48,124 nt of DNA, from positions 1 to 48,124 of the forward strand of contig CANROH010000004.1 of NCBI GenBank assembly GCA_947632185.1, read 5' to 3'. Origin of the DNA: an uncultured Clostridia bacterium (GTDB lineage Bacteria > Bacillota > Clostridia > TANB77 > CAG-508). Positions 1 to 9,800 of the stretch are shown piece by piece (the first letter of the stretch is position 1; every line of letters begins with the position of its first letter). The position numbers and the translations under genes were made by a program. The notes beneath the pieces are model-generated. The model ran no database searches and was not told where the DNA came from. It saw only the letters and a program-made list of their open reading frames with translations.

Positions 1-3000
1 CTGTTATTTCTGTTCCTTTATAATATATTGCTCCTAGCCATGAACCATACTCATATTCATAACCTTCTTCCATATCAGAAAATGCTTCCTTCATTAATTT
101 TTTCGTCATTGTATAGTTTATATTTTCCTTTTCTAACTGAGGATATGAAGTTTCTTTTTCTTCATTTAGTTTTTCATCTAGTTTTTCTACTACTCCCTTT
201 GTGCCTCCTTCATATGATATCAATCTTTCATTTACTGTTTCTACTTCTCCTATATTCTTAGCTTTTATGTAATATTCTATAGATATTGTTGCTCCTTGCA
301 TTAATTCTTCATCTACGTTAATATATCTAAATCCTTGTACAGCTTTTACTGAATCTAATGATTGTATCTTTTCTATGCCTTCTGGGTTTCCTACTATTTC
401 ACCTTTTTCATCATAATTTACTACTACCAAATTTTCTCCTGATGATGTTTTTAATGTTATTGATTTTATTTGCTTTTCTAGTCCTATAAAGTTTTCTGCC
501 CTATAACTTAATCCAAAATCTATATTCGGTACTTCTACTGTTATTGTTCCAAAATCTTTATAAGCTATATACTCTTTTGTCATTCCGTCTATCTTTTCTG
601 CATCAGTTCTTGTTTGTATTTCGTCTTTATTTTCTATTCCCAATGACACTGTTACTGTATCTGCAAATCCATTTGTTGCATCTACAAATTCATTTCTTGC
701 ATTTACAAATTCTTCTAAATCTTCGTCATCATCTTGTTTATCATGTGATGTATATTTCATAAATTCTGCTACATCATGTGTCATTGTCTCTGACTCTGAC
801 ATTATTTCTAGTCTTCTATACTCATTATCTCTTGCATCTGATTTATTTTCTTCTGTCAATGCTTTATATTTTTCATCATTATCCGTATCATCCTCTATCA
901 TCTTTCCTTCTGAGTCTTTTAATGTATATGTTGCTGATTTATAATCTTGTCCATTATGCAATAATGAGTTATCTGTAATTTTTCCATCTACATAGTTATC
1001 TCCATATCTAAATCTTACTATATATGTTCCTGGTATAAATGAATCTATTACATATTTTCCTTCTTCTCCTGATTGTACTTTTACATCTGCAAAATAATCT
1101 CCTACCGCTTTTTCTACTTCTCCATAATCCAATGTTTCTTCGTATATTGTTCCATCTACATTGATTATTTCTATTAATTCAACTGTCATTCCTGATAATG
1201 GAGTATCTTTATCCAAGTCTTGTAATACATTTCCTTTATCATCTTGTGCTCTCTTCATTCCTTCAAATAATTTTGCTAAATCTGTATGTCTTTCATCTTT
1301 ATCATTAAATGTTCCATTTCCTATATATTGATTGAAATCTTTACCATTTTCTGAATCCATACTCATCAATAGATTTCTTGTATCTTCAAATACAAATCCA
1401 GTTATCTTTCTTTCTTTTATAGAATCTGGATCTTTTGGTTCTTCACCTGGAGGTGGATTTCCTGGATCTTCTGGATCTGGATCTGTAGGTGGATTTTCTG
1501 GGTCTTCTGGGTCTGGATCTATAGGAGGTGGTGTTACTTCTCCTTTTAACTTTATGTCTGTTTTTATTCTAAATGCATTGTCTTCATATTGGTTTATATC
1601 TTCTATTCCAACTCCTTCTTTGTTAATATTTCCTGCATTTGAATCTATATCTATCAATCCTTTTGCTTTTGTACATGTTTCGTCTGTATATGTTGAATAT
1701 GCTCCTATTTGTGCTACATTTATCTTTTCTCCTAGCTCTATTCCTCCTATTTTTCCATCTTCATCATCCTTTTTATCTACTGCATATGTAATGTATATAT
1801 CTAATGTCTCTCCTGTTTTTAATACTACACCTTCTGTTCCTGTTATGAATCCTGTCTTATATCCTTCAAAGCTATAATTTTCTGTTTTATTATAATTACT
1901 TGTTGGACTTACACTTAAATTTACTTTATTATTATCTTTTATCATATATACACTGCCATCTTTTATTGTCATTTTATCTGTATAATGATCTATCATTTCT
2001 CTTAATTTTACATATGTTTCTCCTGTAGATTCGTTTGTTACTGTTATTTTATAATTTAAGTCTAATTGTAATTCGCTGGCTTCGCCTTTAGAATTTCTTA
2101 CTGCCTCATTTTCATACATCTCATATCTATAATAATAATCTGATTTATATAGATACATTTCGTATGCTTTTTCTTTATCTCCTTCTGCTCTATAATATAA
2201 TGCTTCTTTTGGCAATTGTCCAAAATCGTAATCTAATGAATATCCATTTATTCTTACTTGAGCAAACATTAAGTCTTTTGTTACTTTTAAATCTAATTTT
2301 TCTCTTTCTTGTAATCCTAAGTTGATATATTTTAAGTAATCTGTCTCTACTTCTCCGTTTGCATTTAAGAATAACATGTCTATATTACTTCCGTTTTGTA
2401 ATCCTGTTCCATAATTTGTTCCATTTATTGCAAAACTATATGCACTTATTTCTGTTCCATCTACTGATTCTATTTTACTTGTATGTCCTTCTTTTGAGAA
2501 TTTTATGTCTGTTTCTTTTCTTGTATTATCCTCTCCTTTATTATATTTTATTGTTTCTAAAGAATTATCTAATTTATCTCTTAAGTCTTGATATTCTTTT
2601 GCATTTGAATCTATCATGTAATTTGTATTAAATGTATTTGTTGGTGTTAAGTTTGACTTTCCTGCATATGCTGGAGTTGATTTATATGTTACTCCATTAT
2701 AGTGGAATTCTACATAATACTCTATAAATTCACTATTTGTACTATAATTTCCTGTTGTTTCATCTCTGTTTGTTCCTTTTATTACTCTTCCAGCATTTTC
2801 TCCGCCTTCTACCATCTTTTTATTTGATTCTGTTCCATCTGCATTTACACCATTTGTTTCTGTAAATTTATAATATCCATCTTTATTTGTATATGTTGTT
2901 GCAACTTTATTATTTGTATTATCTTTAAGTGTTACTTCTATTCCTTCTACCTTATTTTCTCCATTTGATATTAATCCATCTTGATTATTGTCTATCCATA

Positions 3001-6000
3001 CTGTTCCTGATATGACTAAATTTTTCAATCTTACATAATCTTCATTATTATTTCCATCATATTTTACACCTGGTAAAACATCTATTGAATTTCTATTTAA
3101 AGCAGATTTAATAACAACTTCATTTTTCAAATTTAATAAATACATATTAGTTTTTTCAATTTTACACAATAATTCTATATATATTACTTCTTCACTACTT
3201 AATGTACCTGAATAAGTATATTCTATTGTGTTATTTTCCTGTGATGTTATTATATTTGATGTTATATCTGTTGTTTTACCATCTTGAGAAGTCTTTCTTG
3301 CTGATACTAATGCATCTTCACCAGCAAGAACAATTCCATTTTCCATTATATCTGATAATACAAGTCTATCAAATCTTCCTTTTCCTGTATTTTCTATTCT
3401 TATGGTATAATTTACTGTATCATTTTTTTCTACTTCAACTGGCAAATTATATCTTTCCTCATTTGTCATACTGTCTCTACCATCTACTGAAGTATCATTT
3501 TTATTTGATATATATTTATCAAGTTTTAAACGATATGGAACAATTGTTAATGAAGCACTATCTTTTAATTTTCCATTTAATACTTCTCTTTCATCAATAT
3601 CATTTCCATTTTTTGCAATATCAGTTGGCTTTATTTCAACTGTATTTGTAATTACTACATCTTCTTCTACATAAGATTCGCCTGAAGCTAGTCGTACTTT
3701 AAGTTTTACATATATACTTGTTAAATCACCATTTTTCAAGCCATCTGCATTTTTATATTTAAATCTAATTGTAGTTGTTTCTTCTGAACTGTTAGAATCT
3801 ATATATGACCAGTTTTTATCTCCAGTAAATGATATATATTCAAAATATTTGTTGTCAAAATAATCTGATATATCAAATTCATAAATTGCCCCATCAAGAT
3901 TTTCATCTGTACCAGAATTTTTTACAGTTATCAAGAATTCAACAACATCACCAATTTCAACAACATCTTTAGATGGTATCAATTCTGTTTCACTAGAATT
4001 ATAGATTGCATTTACCTCTTTTGTTACATCTAAAGTATATTTTTTAAGAATTATAACCACAGAATCAGTAAATTTACTTTCATCTGTCATATCATTAAGC
4101 TCTGGTGTTCCATCTGGTTGACTATCATCATATATATTACTGTTATTTTTGTTTTTTATATTTTTTATTCTTACAACTTCTAAAATTTCATCATTTGTTT
4201 TACTCTTTTTCATAACAGTACATTCAAGTTGTAATGTTGCAGATGCACCTGGTGCCAATGTTTCGGTATATGTAAAGTTATTTCCGCTTCTCGTCCAATT
4301 ATTTCCTATTACTGAATCAATTCTTAATTCTGAAGAATTATAAAGGTCAGAGAATGTAACTCTACGTAAATTTGCATAGCCTTCTCCATTTCCAGTATTT
4401 CTTACTGTAATAGTGTAAATTACTTTATCTCCTGTTTCAACATATTGTTTGTTAACACTTTTATCAATTGACACCTTATAAATTTTTATAGTAAATTTGT
4501 CAGATGAATTTGGTGTAATTGATTCCATGTGTTTATTAGTTCCATTTTCATATAATTTAATATTATATTGGTTTTCCACACTCGTTATTGTAACAGTATT
4601 TGTAACAACCTCATTAGTGTTTGCGACTTTAGTAATTTTATATCTTACATATAAAGTTGCATCTTTTCCAACTCCTAAATTTCCTTTATATCTGTATCCG
4701 TCAGCCGTAGTTTCCCAATTCCAATTATTAGGTAAACTATTACTCCATATCTCTGATTCACCATCTTTTATATAATATTCTGCAGAACTTACATAACCAC
4801 TGTTTAATAATTCATCTTTTATCTCTACATTTGTTATTGCTCCGTACTCATTACCTGAACCAGTATTAGACAATTTTATTGCAAACCATATGTAATCTCC
4901 TACTTCTCCATATACAATAGGCGTTTTATTCTTAATTCTGCTATCTTTATAACCTGTGTCACCTGAAGAATAAATGTATTTATTTATTTCTGCTTTATAT
5001 TTTTTTATTATATAATAATTAGAATGTTCTACTTGATTTCCTTTTTTGTTTTCTACTCTTTCTCCCGATATTTTAAAATTACTTATCTCAACTGTATTTA
5101 CTAAATTCTTATTAGGAAGGGCGCTTTCTTTTATTCTCATTTTTGCAGAAATTTCTATCATGCCGGCAGAATTTCCAAATTTAGGAGGTACTTCTATTAC
5201 TTGGTTTGTTGAACCAGGATTATCGGAAATATTAACTCCATAAAAGCTTATTAATTCATATTCTGATGTATTATACTTATCAGTTAAATCCATTGTTACA
5301 GGTGTGGTGCCATTATTTGTTACTGTTATTTTAAACTCAACATCTTGGCCTATTTCAACATATCTTTCACCTACTATTTCTTTTTCTACTTGTACATCAC
5401 ATTCTAGTCCAATTTTTTCACCAGTTAAAACAACAATTGCTTGACCAGAACCACCAGTAGTTACAATTACTCTTGCTCTGCATATTTTATTATCTTCAGT
5501 CCTATAATTATTTTCTACATACTTATTAGCATAGTCATATGGCCATCTATAATATATTCCTTCTCCAAAGTGACGAGGTAATACAACTCCTAACGCTTCT
5601 TCTACTTGGCTTCCTAAATTTTCTTTTTCCCAAACAGATCTAAAAGCAAATACGTGATCATATGCAATAGAATTAGAACCTTTACCTTCATCGTTTAAAT
5701 AATCATAAGATGATTCTTCTGCGCTAGCTGCTATAAAAGCTAATTTTGCTAGTGCTACGTTATCTAATTCTATTGGTTCATTTTCCCCTATAATATTTCC
5801 ATTACCATCCATGGATGTAAGTGTTGCATGAGTTGGATGTTTTCCATCTTCATTAATATCTATTATAGCACAAGCTTTCATGACTCCAAACTCTACAGAT
5901 TTGGCTGAGGCAGGCGATTTGTCTGAATTTAATGCTGATACTGGTGAAAGTCTATACCCTCCTGATATATTTGTACTCTTGCTTGTATTCTTATTTGTGT

Positions 6001-6811
6001 TTGTATTTGTGTTCTTATTTGTATTTGTATTTGTGTTCTTATTTGTATTTGTGTTTGTATTCTTATTTGTGTTTGTATTTGTGTTCTTATTTGTATTTGT
6101 GTTCTTATTTGTATTTGTGTTTGTATTCTTATTTGTATTTGTGTTTGTGTTTTTATTTGTATTTGTGTTTGTGTTTTTATTTGTATTTGTGTTTGTGTTC
6201 TTGTTTGTGTTTGTGTTTGTATTCTTATTTGTATTTGTGTTTGTGTTCTTATTTGTATTTGTGTTTGTGTTTTTATTTGTATTTGTGTTTGTGTTCTTGT
6301 TTGTGTTTGTGTTTGTATTCTTATTTGTATTTGTGTTTGTGTTCTTGTTTGTATTTGTATTTGTATTCTTATTTGTATTTGTGTTTGTATTCTTATTTGT
6401 ATTTGTGTTTGTATTTCTCCATTTAACTCCTTCTTCTTCTCTATCTGTATTTATATTTCTATTTGTTGACCTTTCATCTTCATCATTATCATCCCATCTA
6501 TTATGTTCTACATTTTCTACTTCATCACTTTTACTTGCATTAGCAGGTTTTTCCAAGCAAACAGTTTGAGCACAATATTGTCTTCCAATCGCTGGATCTA
6601 CTCCCCTATAACTTGTATCTACAAAGTTATAGTTTCTTATTTCAGTGAATGTATAATTTTTTATTTTGTTATATCCTCGTCTTGCAAAATCGACATATTT
6701 AATTTCAATTTCCGTATTTTCTGCCTTTGAAAAAGGTATTTTAACAAAACCAATTAATAAAATCGATGCTATTATAATTATTTTAAAAAATATGTTTATT
6801 ATTTTTTTCAT
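1..6811 (-). CDS. Large secreted surface protein with Asn/Thr/Lys stalk, DUF11-like repeats and SdrD B-like domains (C-terminus beyond window)
   Basis: One open frame of about 2270 codons runs off the left edge, so the C-terminus and any wall anchor are not visible. The start is the second of two close ATGs (6811), 9 nt after AGGAGG; the first (6817) is too near. Residues 1-30 form a signal peptide ending near SKA. Next come a short segment with two cysteines (YCAQTVC, about residue 80), an Asn-rich linker, and about 18 Asn/Thr/Lys octapeptides (residues 133-277). A non-repetitive domain follows (about 283-460), then several DUF11-like beta modules with GDxVxFxIxVxNxG-type strands (about 464-1255). 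Then an SdrD B-like domain (GTVWIDNNQDG, about 1261-1358), a Pro/Asp/Glu linker (about 1755-1791) and a second B-like domain. The likely role is a cell-surface adhesin or scaffold; ligand unknown. It is co-transcribed with the upstream gene, whose stop codon overlaps its ribosome binding site. Confidence 0.9.
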   Translation of the reverse strand, partial: MKKIINIFFKIIIIASILLIGFVKIPFSKAENTEIEIKYVDFARRGYNKIKNYTFTEIRNYNFVDTSYRGVDPAIGRQYCAQTVCLEKPANASKSDEVENVEHNRWDDNDEDERSTNRNINTDREEEGVKWRNTNTNTNKNTNTNTNKNTNTNTNKNTNTNTNKNTNTNTNKNTNTNTNKNTNTNTNKNTNTNTNKNTNTNTNKNTNTNTNKNTNTNTNKNTNTNTNKNTNTNTNKNTNTNKNTNTNTNKNTNTNTNKNTNTNTNKNTNTNTNKNTSKSTNISGGYRLSPVSALNSDKSPASAKSVEFGVMKACAIIDINEDGKHPTHATLTSMDGNGNIIGENEPIELDNVALAKLAFIAASAEESSYDYLNDEGKGSNSIAYDHVFAFRSVWEKENLGSQVEEALGVVLPRHFGEGIYYRWPYDYANKYVENNYRTEDNKICRARVIVTTGGSGQAIVVLTGEKIGLECDVQVEKEIVGERYVEIGQDVEFKITVTNNGTTPVTMDLTDKYNTSEYELISFYGVNISDNPGSTNQVIEVPPKFGNSAGMIEISAKMRIKESALPNKNLVNTVEISNFKISGERVENKKGNQVEHSNYYIIKKYKAEINKYIYSSGDTGYKDSRIKNKTPIVYGEVGDYIWFAIKLSNTGSGNEYGAITNVEIKDELLNSGYVSSAEYYIKDGESEIWSNSLPNNWNWETTADGYRYKGNLGVGKDATLYVRYKITKVANTNEVVTNTVTITSVENQYNIKLYENGTNKHMESITPNSSDKFTIKIYKVSIDKSVNKQYVETGDKVIYTITVRNTGNGEGYANLRRVTFSDLYNSSELRIDSVIGNNWTRSGNNFTYTETLAPGASATLQLECTVMKKSKTNDEILEVVRIKNIKNKNNSNIYDDSQPDGTPELNDMTDESKFTDSVVIILKKYTLDVTKEVNAIYNSSETELIPSKDVVEIGDVVEFLITVKNSGTDENLDGAIYEFDISDYFDNKYFEYISFTGDKNWSYIDSNSSEETTTIRFKYKNADGLKNGDLTSIYVKLKVRLASGESYVEEDVVITNTVEIKPTDIAKNGNDIDEREVLNGKLKDSASLTIVPYRLKLDKYISNKNDTSVDGRDSMTNEERYNLPVEVEKNDTVNYTIRIENTGKGRFDRLVLSDIMENGIVLAGEDALVSARKTSQDGKTTDITSNIITSQENNTIEYTYSGTLSSEEVIYIELLCKIEKTNMYLLNLKNEVVIKSALNRNSIDVLPGVKYDGNNNEDYVRLKNLVISGTVWIDNNQDGLISNGENKVEGIEVTLKDNTNNKVATTYTNKDGYYKFTETNGVNADGTESNKKMVEGGENAGRVIKGTNRDETTGNYSTNSEFIEYYVEFHYNGVTYKSTPAYAGKSNLTPTNTFNTNYMIDSNAKEYQDLRDKLDNSLETIKYNKGEDNTRKETDIKFSKEGHTSKIESVDGTEISAYSFAINGTNYGTGLQNGSNIDMLFLNANGEVETDYLKYINLGLQEREKLDLKVTKDLMFAQVRINGYSLDYDFGQLPKEALYYRAEGDKEKAYEMYLYKSDYYYRYEMYENEAVRNSKGEASELQLDLNYKITVTNESTGETYVKLREMIDHYTDKMTIKDGSVYMIKDNNKVNLSVSPTSNYNKTENYSFEGYKTGFITGTEGVVLKTGETLDIYITYAVDKKDDEDGKIGGIELGEKINVAQIGAYSTYTDETCTKAKGLIDIDSNAGNINKEGVGIEDINQYEDNAFRIKTDIKLKGEVTPPPIDPDPEDPENPPTDPDPEDPGNPPPGEEPKDPDSIKERKITGFVFEDTRNLLMSMDSENGKDFNQYIGNGTFNDKDERHTDLAKLFEGMKRAQDDKGNVLQDLDKDTPLSGMTVELIEIINVDGTIYEETLDYGEVEKAVGDYFADVKVQSGEEGKYVIDSFIPGTYIVRFRYGDNYVDGKITDNSLLHNGQDYKSATYTLKDSEGKMIEDDTDNDEKYKALTEENKSDARDNEYRRLEIMSESETMTHDVAEFMKYTSHDKQDDDEDLEEFVNARNEFVDATNGFADTVTVSLGIENKDEIQTRTDAEKIDGMTKEYIAYKDFGTITVEVPNIDFGLSYRAENFIGLEKQIKSITLKTSSGENLVVVNYDEKGEIVGNPEGIEKIQSLDSVKAVQGFRYINVDEELMQGATISIEYYIKAKNIGEVETVNERLISYEGGTKGVVEKLDEKLNEEKETSYPQLEKENINYTMTKKLMKEAFSDMEEGYEYEYGSWLGAIYYKGTEIT
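5982..6415 (-). repeat. 24-bp tandem repeat encoding Asn/Thr/Lys octapeptides
   Basis: About 18 near-identical 24-bp units lie in frame inside the left-edge surface protein; one unit looks shortened to 18 bp. On the coding strand each unit reads as alternating Asn and Thr closed by Lys-Asn. Variation between copies is almost only AAT/AAC and ACA, which suggests expansion by slippage or unequal recombination. The likely role is a flexible, Thr-rich stalk. The same composition recurs in the stalk of the cohesin protein near 29,945-30,120. Confidence 0.93.
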
Positions 6812-6825
6812 ATACATTCACCTCC

Positions 6826-9800
6826 TTACTTATAAATTCTTTTTGCTATTTTCTTATAAACTTTTGGTGGAATTATTATTGCCCCACACACTATTGCTAT
6901 AATTACTATTATCAGTAAAATATTTACTACTGTACCTGTTGATATAGTTACTAATACTTCAACTTGTCCATAATCATCTTCTGTTTCTACTTTATTATTT
7001 ACTATAGAATCTATATCTGTAAGTCCTTTTTCATTTGATATTTCTGATAATTCTGCTGAGTTTAGTATTCTTCTTGACTGTATTGAATTACTTTCATATG
7101 TTAATACTAAACTTATTGTTTTTCTTTCTCCTGGCATTATTTGTTTATCAATTAATCCTGTATAATATAAGACTCCATCCTCTGACTGATACCAATCCTC
7201 ATTTCTTTCTACATCAAAAGTAAGTCCTTTTGGTAAATAATCTACTATCTTACTTACGTATCCAGAAACATCTCCTTCATTTGTCACAACAATGTTATAA
7301 AAAATATCAATTGTAGATTTTTCGAATAACTTTGAATTAATTTCTATTTTAACCAAGTTATCTCTTTCAAATTTTGTTTCTTTTTCACCTTTTGAATTAT
7401 AAACTATTGCTCTGCTAACATATTTATCTAATTTTAAATCGAATTCATTATTTAAAACTAAACCTATATCAATATTTATTAAGCTTGAGTCAGAAATTTC
7501 AATAATATCTGTCATACCAACTTTTTTATTTGTACTTTCTAATATCTTACTTATTACATCTGAATTTTCTGTTGTTTTTGCATTAGTTACTTGATATTTT
7601 GTTTCTGAATACATTTCTGTATCATATTCAAATACAACAACATATTTTGCTGGTTCTAATCCTTTTATCTCATATGTACCATCTTCAGCAGTTTTTGTAC
7701 TTGCAATAATTGTATTTGTTTCGATTATTCCATTTGTATTTACTTTATATACAATAGTATTAATATTTGAAAGAAGTTCTTCTCCATTTTCGTAAATACC
7801 ATTTTTATTTTTATCTAACCATGCTTTTCCACTAACTCTATATGTTAGTTTCGGTTCAACATTATTTGACTGTCCTTTTTGACTATTATCATTGTTATTT
7901 GTATTATTATTATTTTGATTATTAACTACATTATTATTAACATCATCATTTGAATTATCATTTACATCATTATTAGTATTATTGTCGTTATTATTTACAT
8001 TACCATCGTTCTTATTATCATTGTTATCAATATTATTATCATCATTTCCATCATCTATATCAGGAAGTTGTTCTTGCTGTATTGTAGGAGGTGTTATATC
8101 TTCTTCAAAATTACTATTTTGATCTTCTTGATCTATTGTTACTTTATCGTTATGTACATTCAAGGAAATTACATTCGTACTAAATTCATCAAAGAAAATC
8201 CCTCCATTAATACTTAATTTATTCTCTAAAGTTTTTTGATCATAGTTTAAATCTTTTTCACTAACTCTAGCAACAATATTTAATTGTATTTCTTCATTAG
8301 GATAAAGGGTTTCACCTTGATAATATAATTTATAAGAAGATAATATATTTTTATTTTTTTCAGTGCCATTTTTTATACATTTTGCGGATTCTAATATTAA
8401 ACCATTTGGCATTATATCCTCAATGCTAAAAAATGTGGCTGGAATAAATCCTATATTTCTTAAAGTTAAAGTGTAAGTTACTAAGTCTCCATCTTTTAAA
8501 ATTACGTTAGCATCTTTGTCAACTGTAAAATTATAGTTAACAGCTGTTTTGTTTTGATATATTGTTTCTATGTATTTATTTGATTTTATTTGATCATCAT
8601 CTATATTTGTATATGCATAGAATTCTATATCTTTACTTTGTATTGATGCATCTAAAGTTCCTACTCTTAATGGTATGAAAAATTGTCTTTCTTCTTTAGC
8701 CTTTATTGAAGGGACTGTTATAACAATAGTAGAAGTTTCAGCTCCCTCTATAACTTTAAATGTGCAATCTTCTGCTCCTACGATTTCATAATCATTATAT
8801 TGTACTGAATTTGGTATTACAAAATTTATTTCCTGATTATTTATTTCTGTATTTGATAAATTTTTTACATATATTCTATATTTTAATTTTCCTTCACTAT
8901 AACCATTATTCATTCCTATCATTTGTCTTTGTGCCCACTCTAATTTTAAAGAAATTTTAGCATTTACAATTTGATTTTTTATTGTTTCAATTGTTTGTGT
9001 TTCAATTCCATCTGCTGATACTTCTATATCTGAATATATTTGTGCATCTTCTATATCACTAATTTCTTTTGGTATAGCCTTATATTCGCATATTATTGTT
9101 TCTCCTGGCTTTAATGTCTCAAAAGCAAATTCTTCAAATCCTTTTGATCCATCTTCATCCTCTACATAATAATAATATGTTTCCATTGTTTCTAAGTCAT
9201 ATTCATCTGATTCAAAATAATATATATAGTATAAATTTGCATTATTAGGAGTAGCCTTTACTCTGATATTTTTAGCTTCTACATCTGATGTATTTTTTAC
9301 ATAAACTGTATAATCCACAATTTCTCTTTCGTGTATTGTATCTCCCTCTGACAACTCTTTTCCACATTGAGAAACTATAGTTTTTATATCTAGGTTTGCA
9401 ACTTTTTGATTTTCTACTTCTTGATAATCTTCCATAGTTATTTCTTTTACATTCGTAAATAGCTTATTAGTACAAATTCCTTGTAATTCTTGATTATCCA
9501 TTTTGTAATATGTTGTAAATGTTGCATATGCCTTTTCATTAAATTCTATACCATCAGGAACTCTCATATTAAATGAGAATTCTAATAATTCGCCTTGTTT
9601 CATTTCCTCACTTGTAAATACTAGTTTAAATGATTTAAATTTAGCTAAGTCAGATACATCTGTTGTCCAGCTTGAATCATCTTTTTGTGCATTTGGATCT
9701 TCTGAATAATATATTTCTACTACACTTCCAGATGTTACTATTTGTGATTCTAGTGCCATATCAAATGTTGTTCCTAAATCGCTTCCATTAATATCTTTAT

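Noticed and set aside
5982..6415. CRISPR array
   Set aside because: The repeats are contiguous and in frame, with no spacers and no cas genes nearby.
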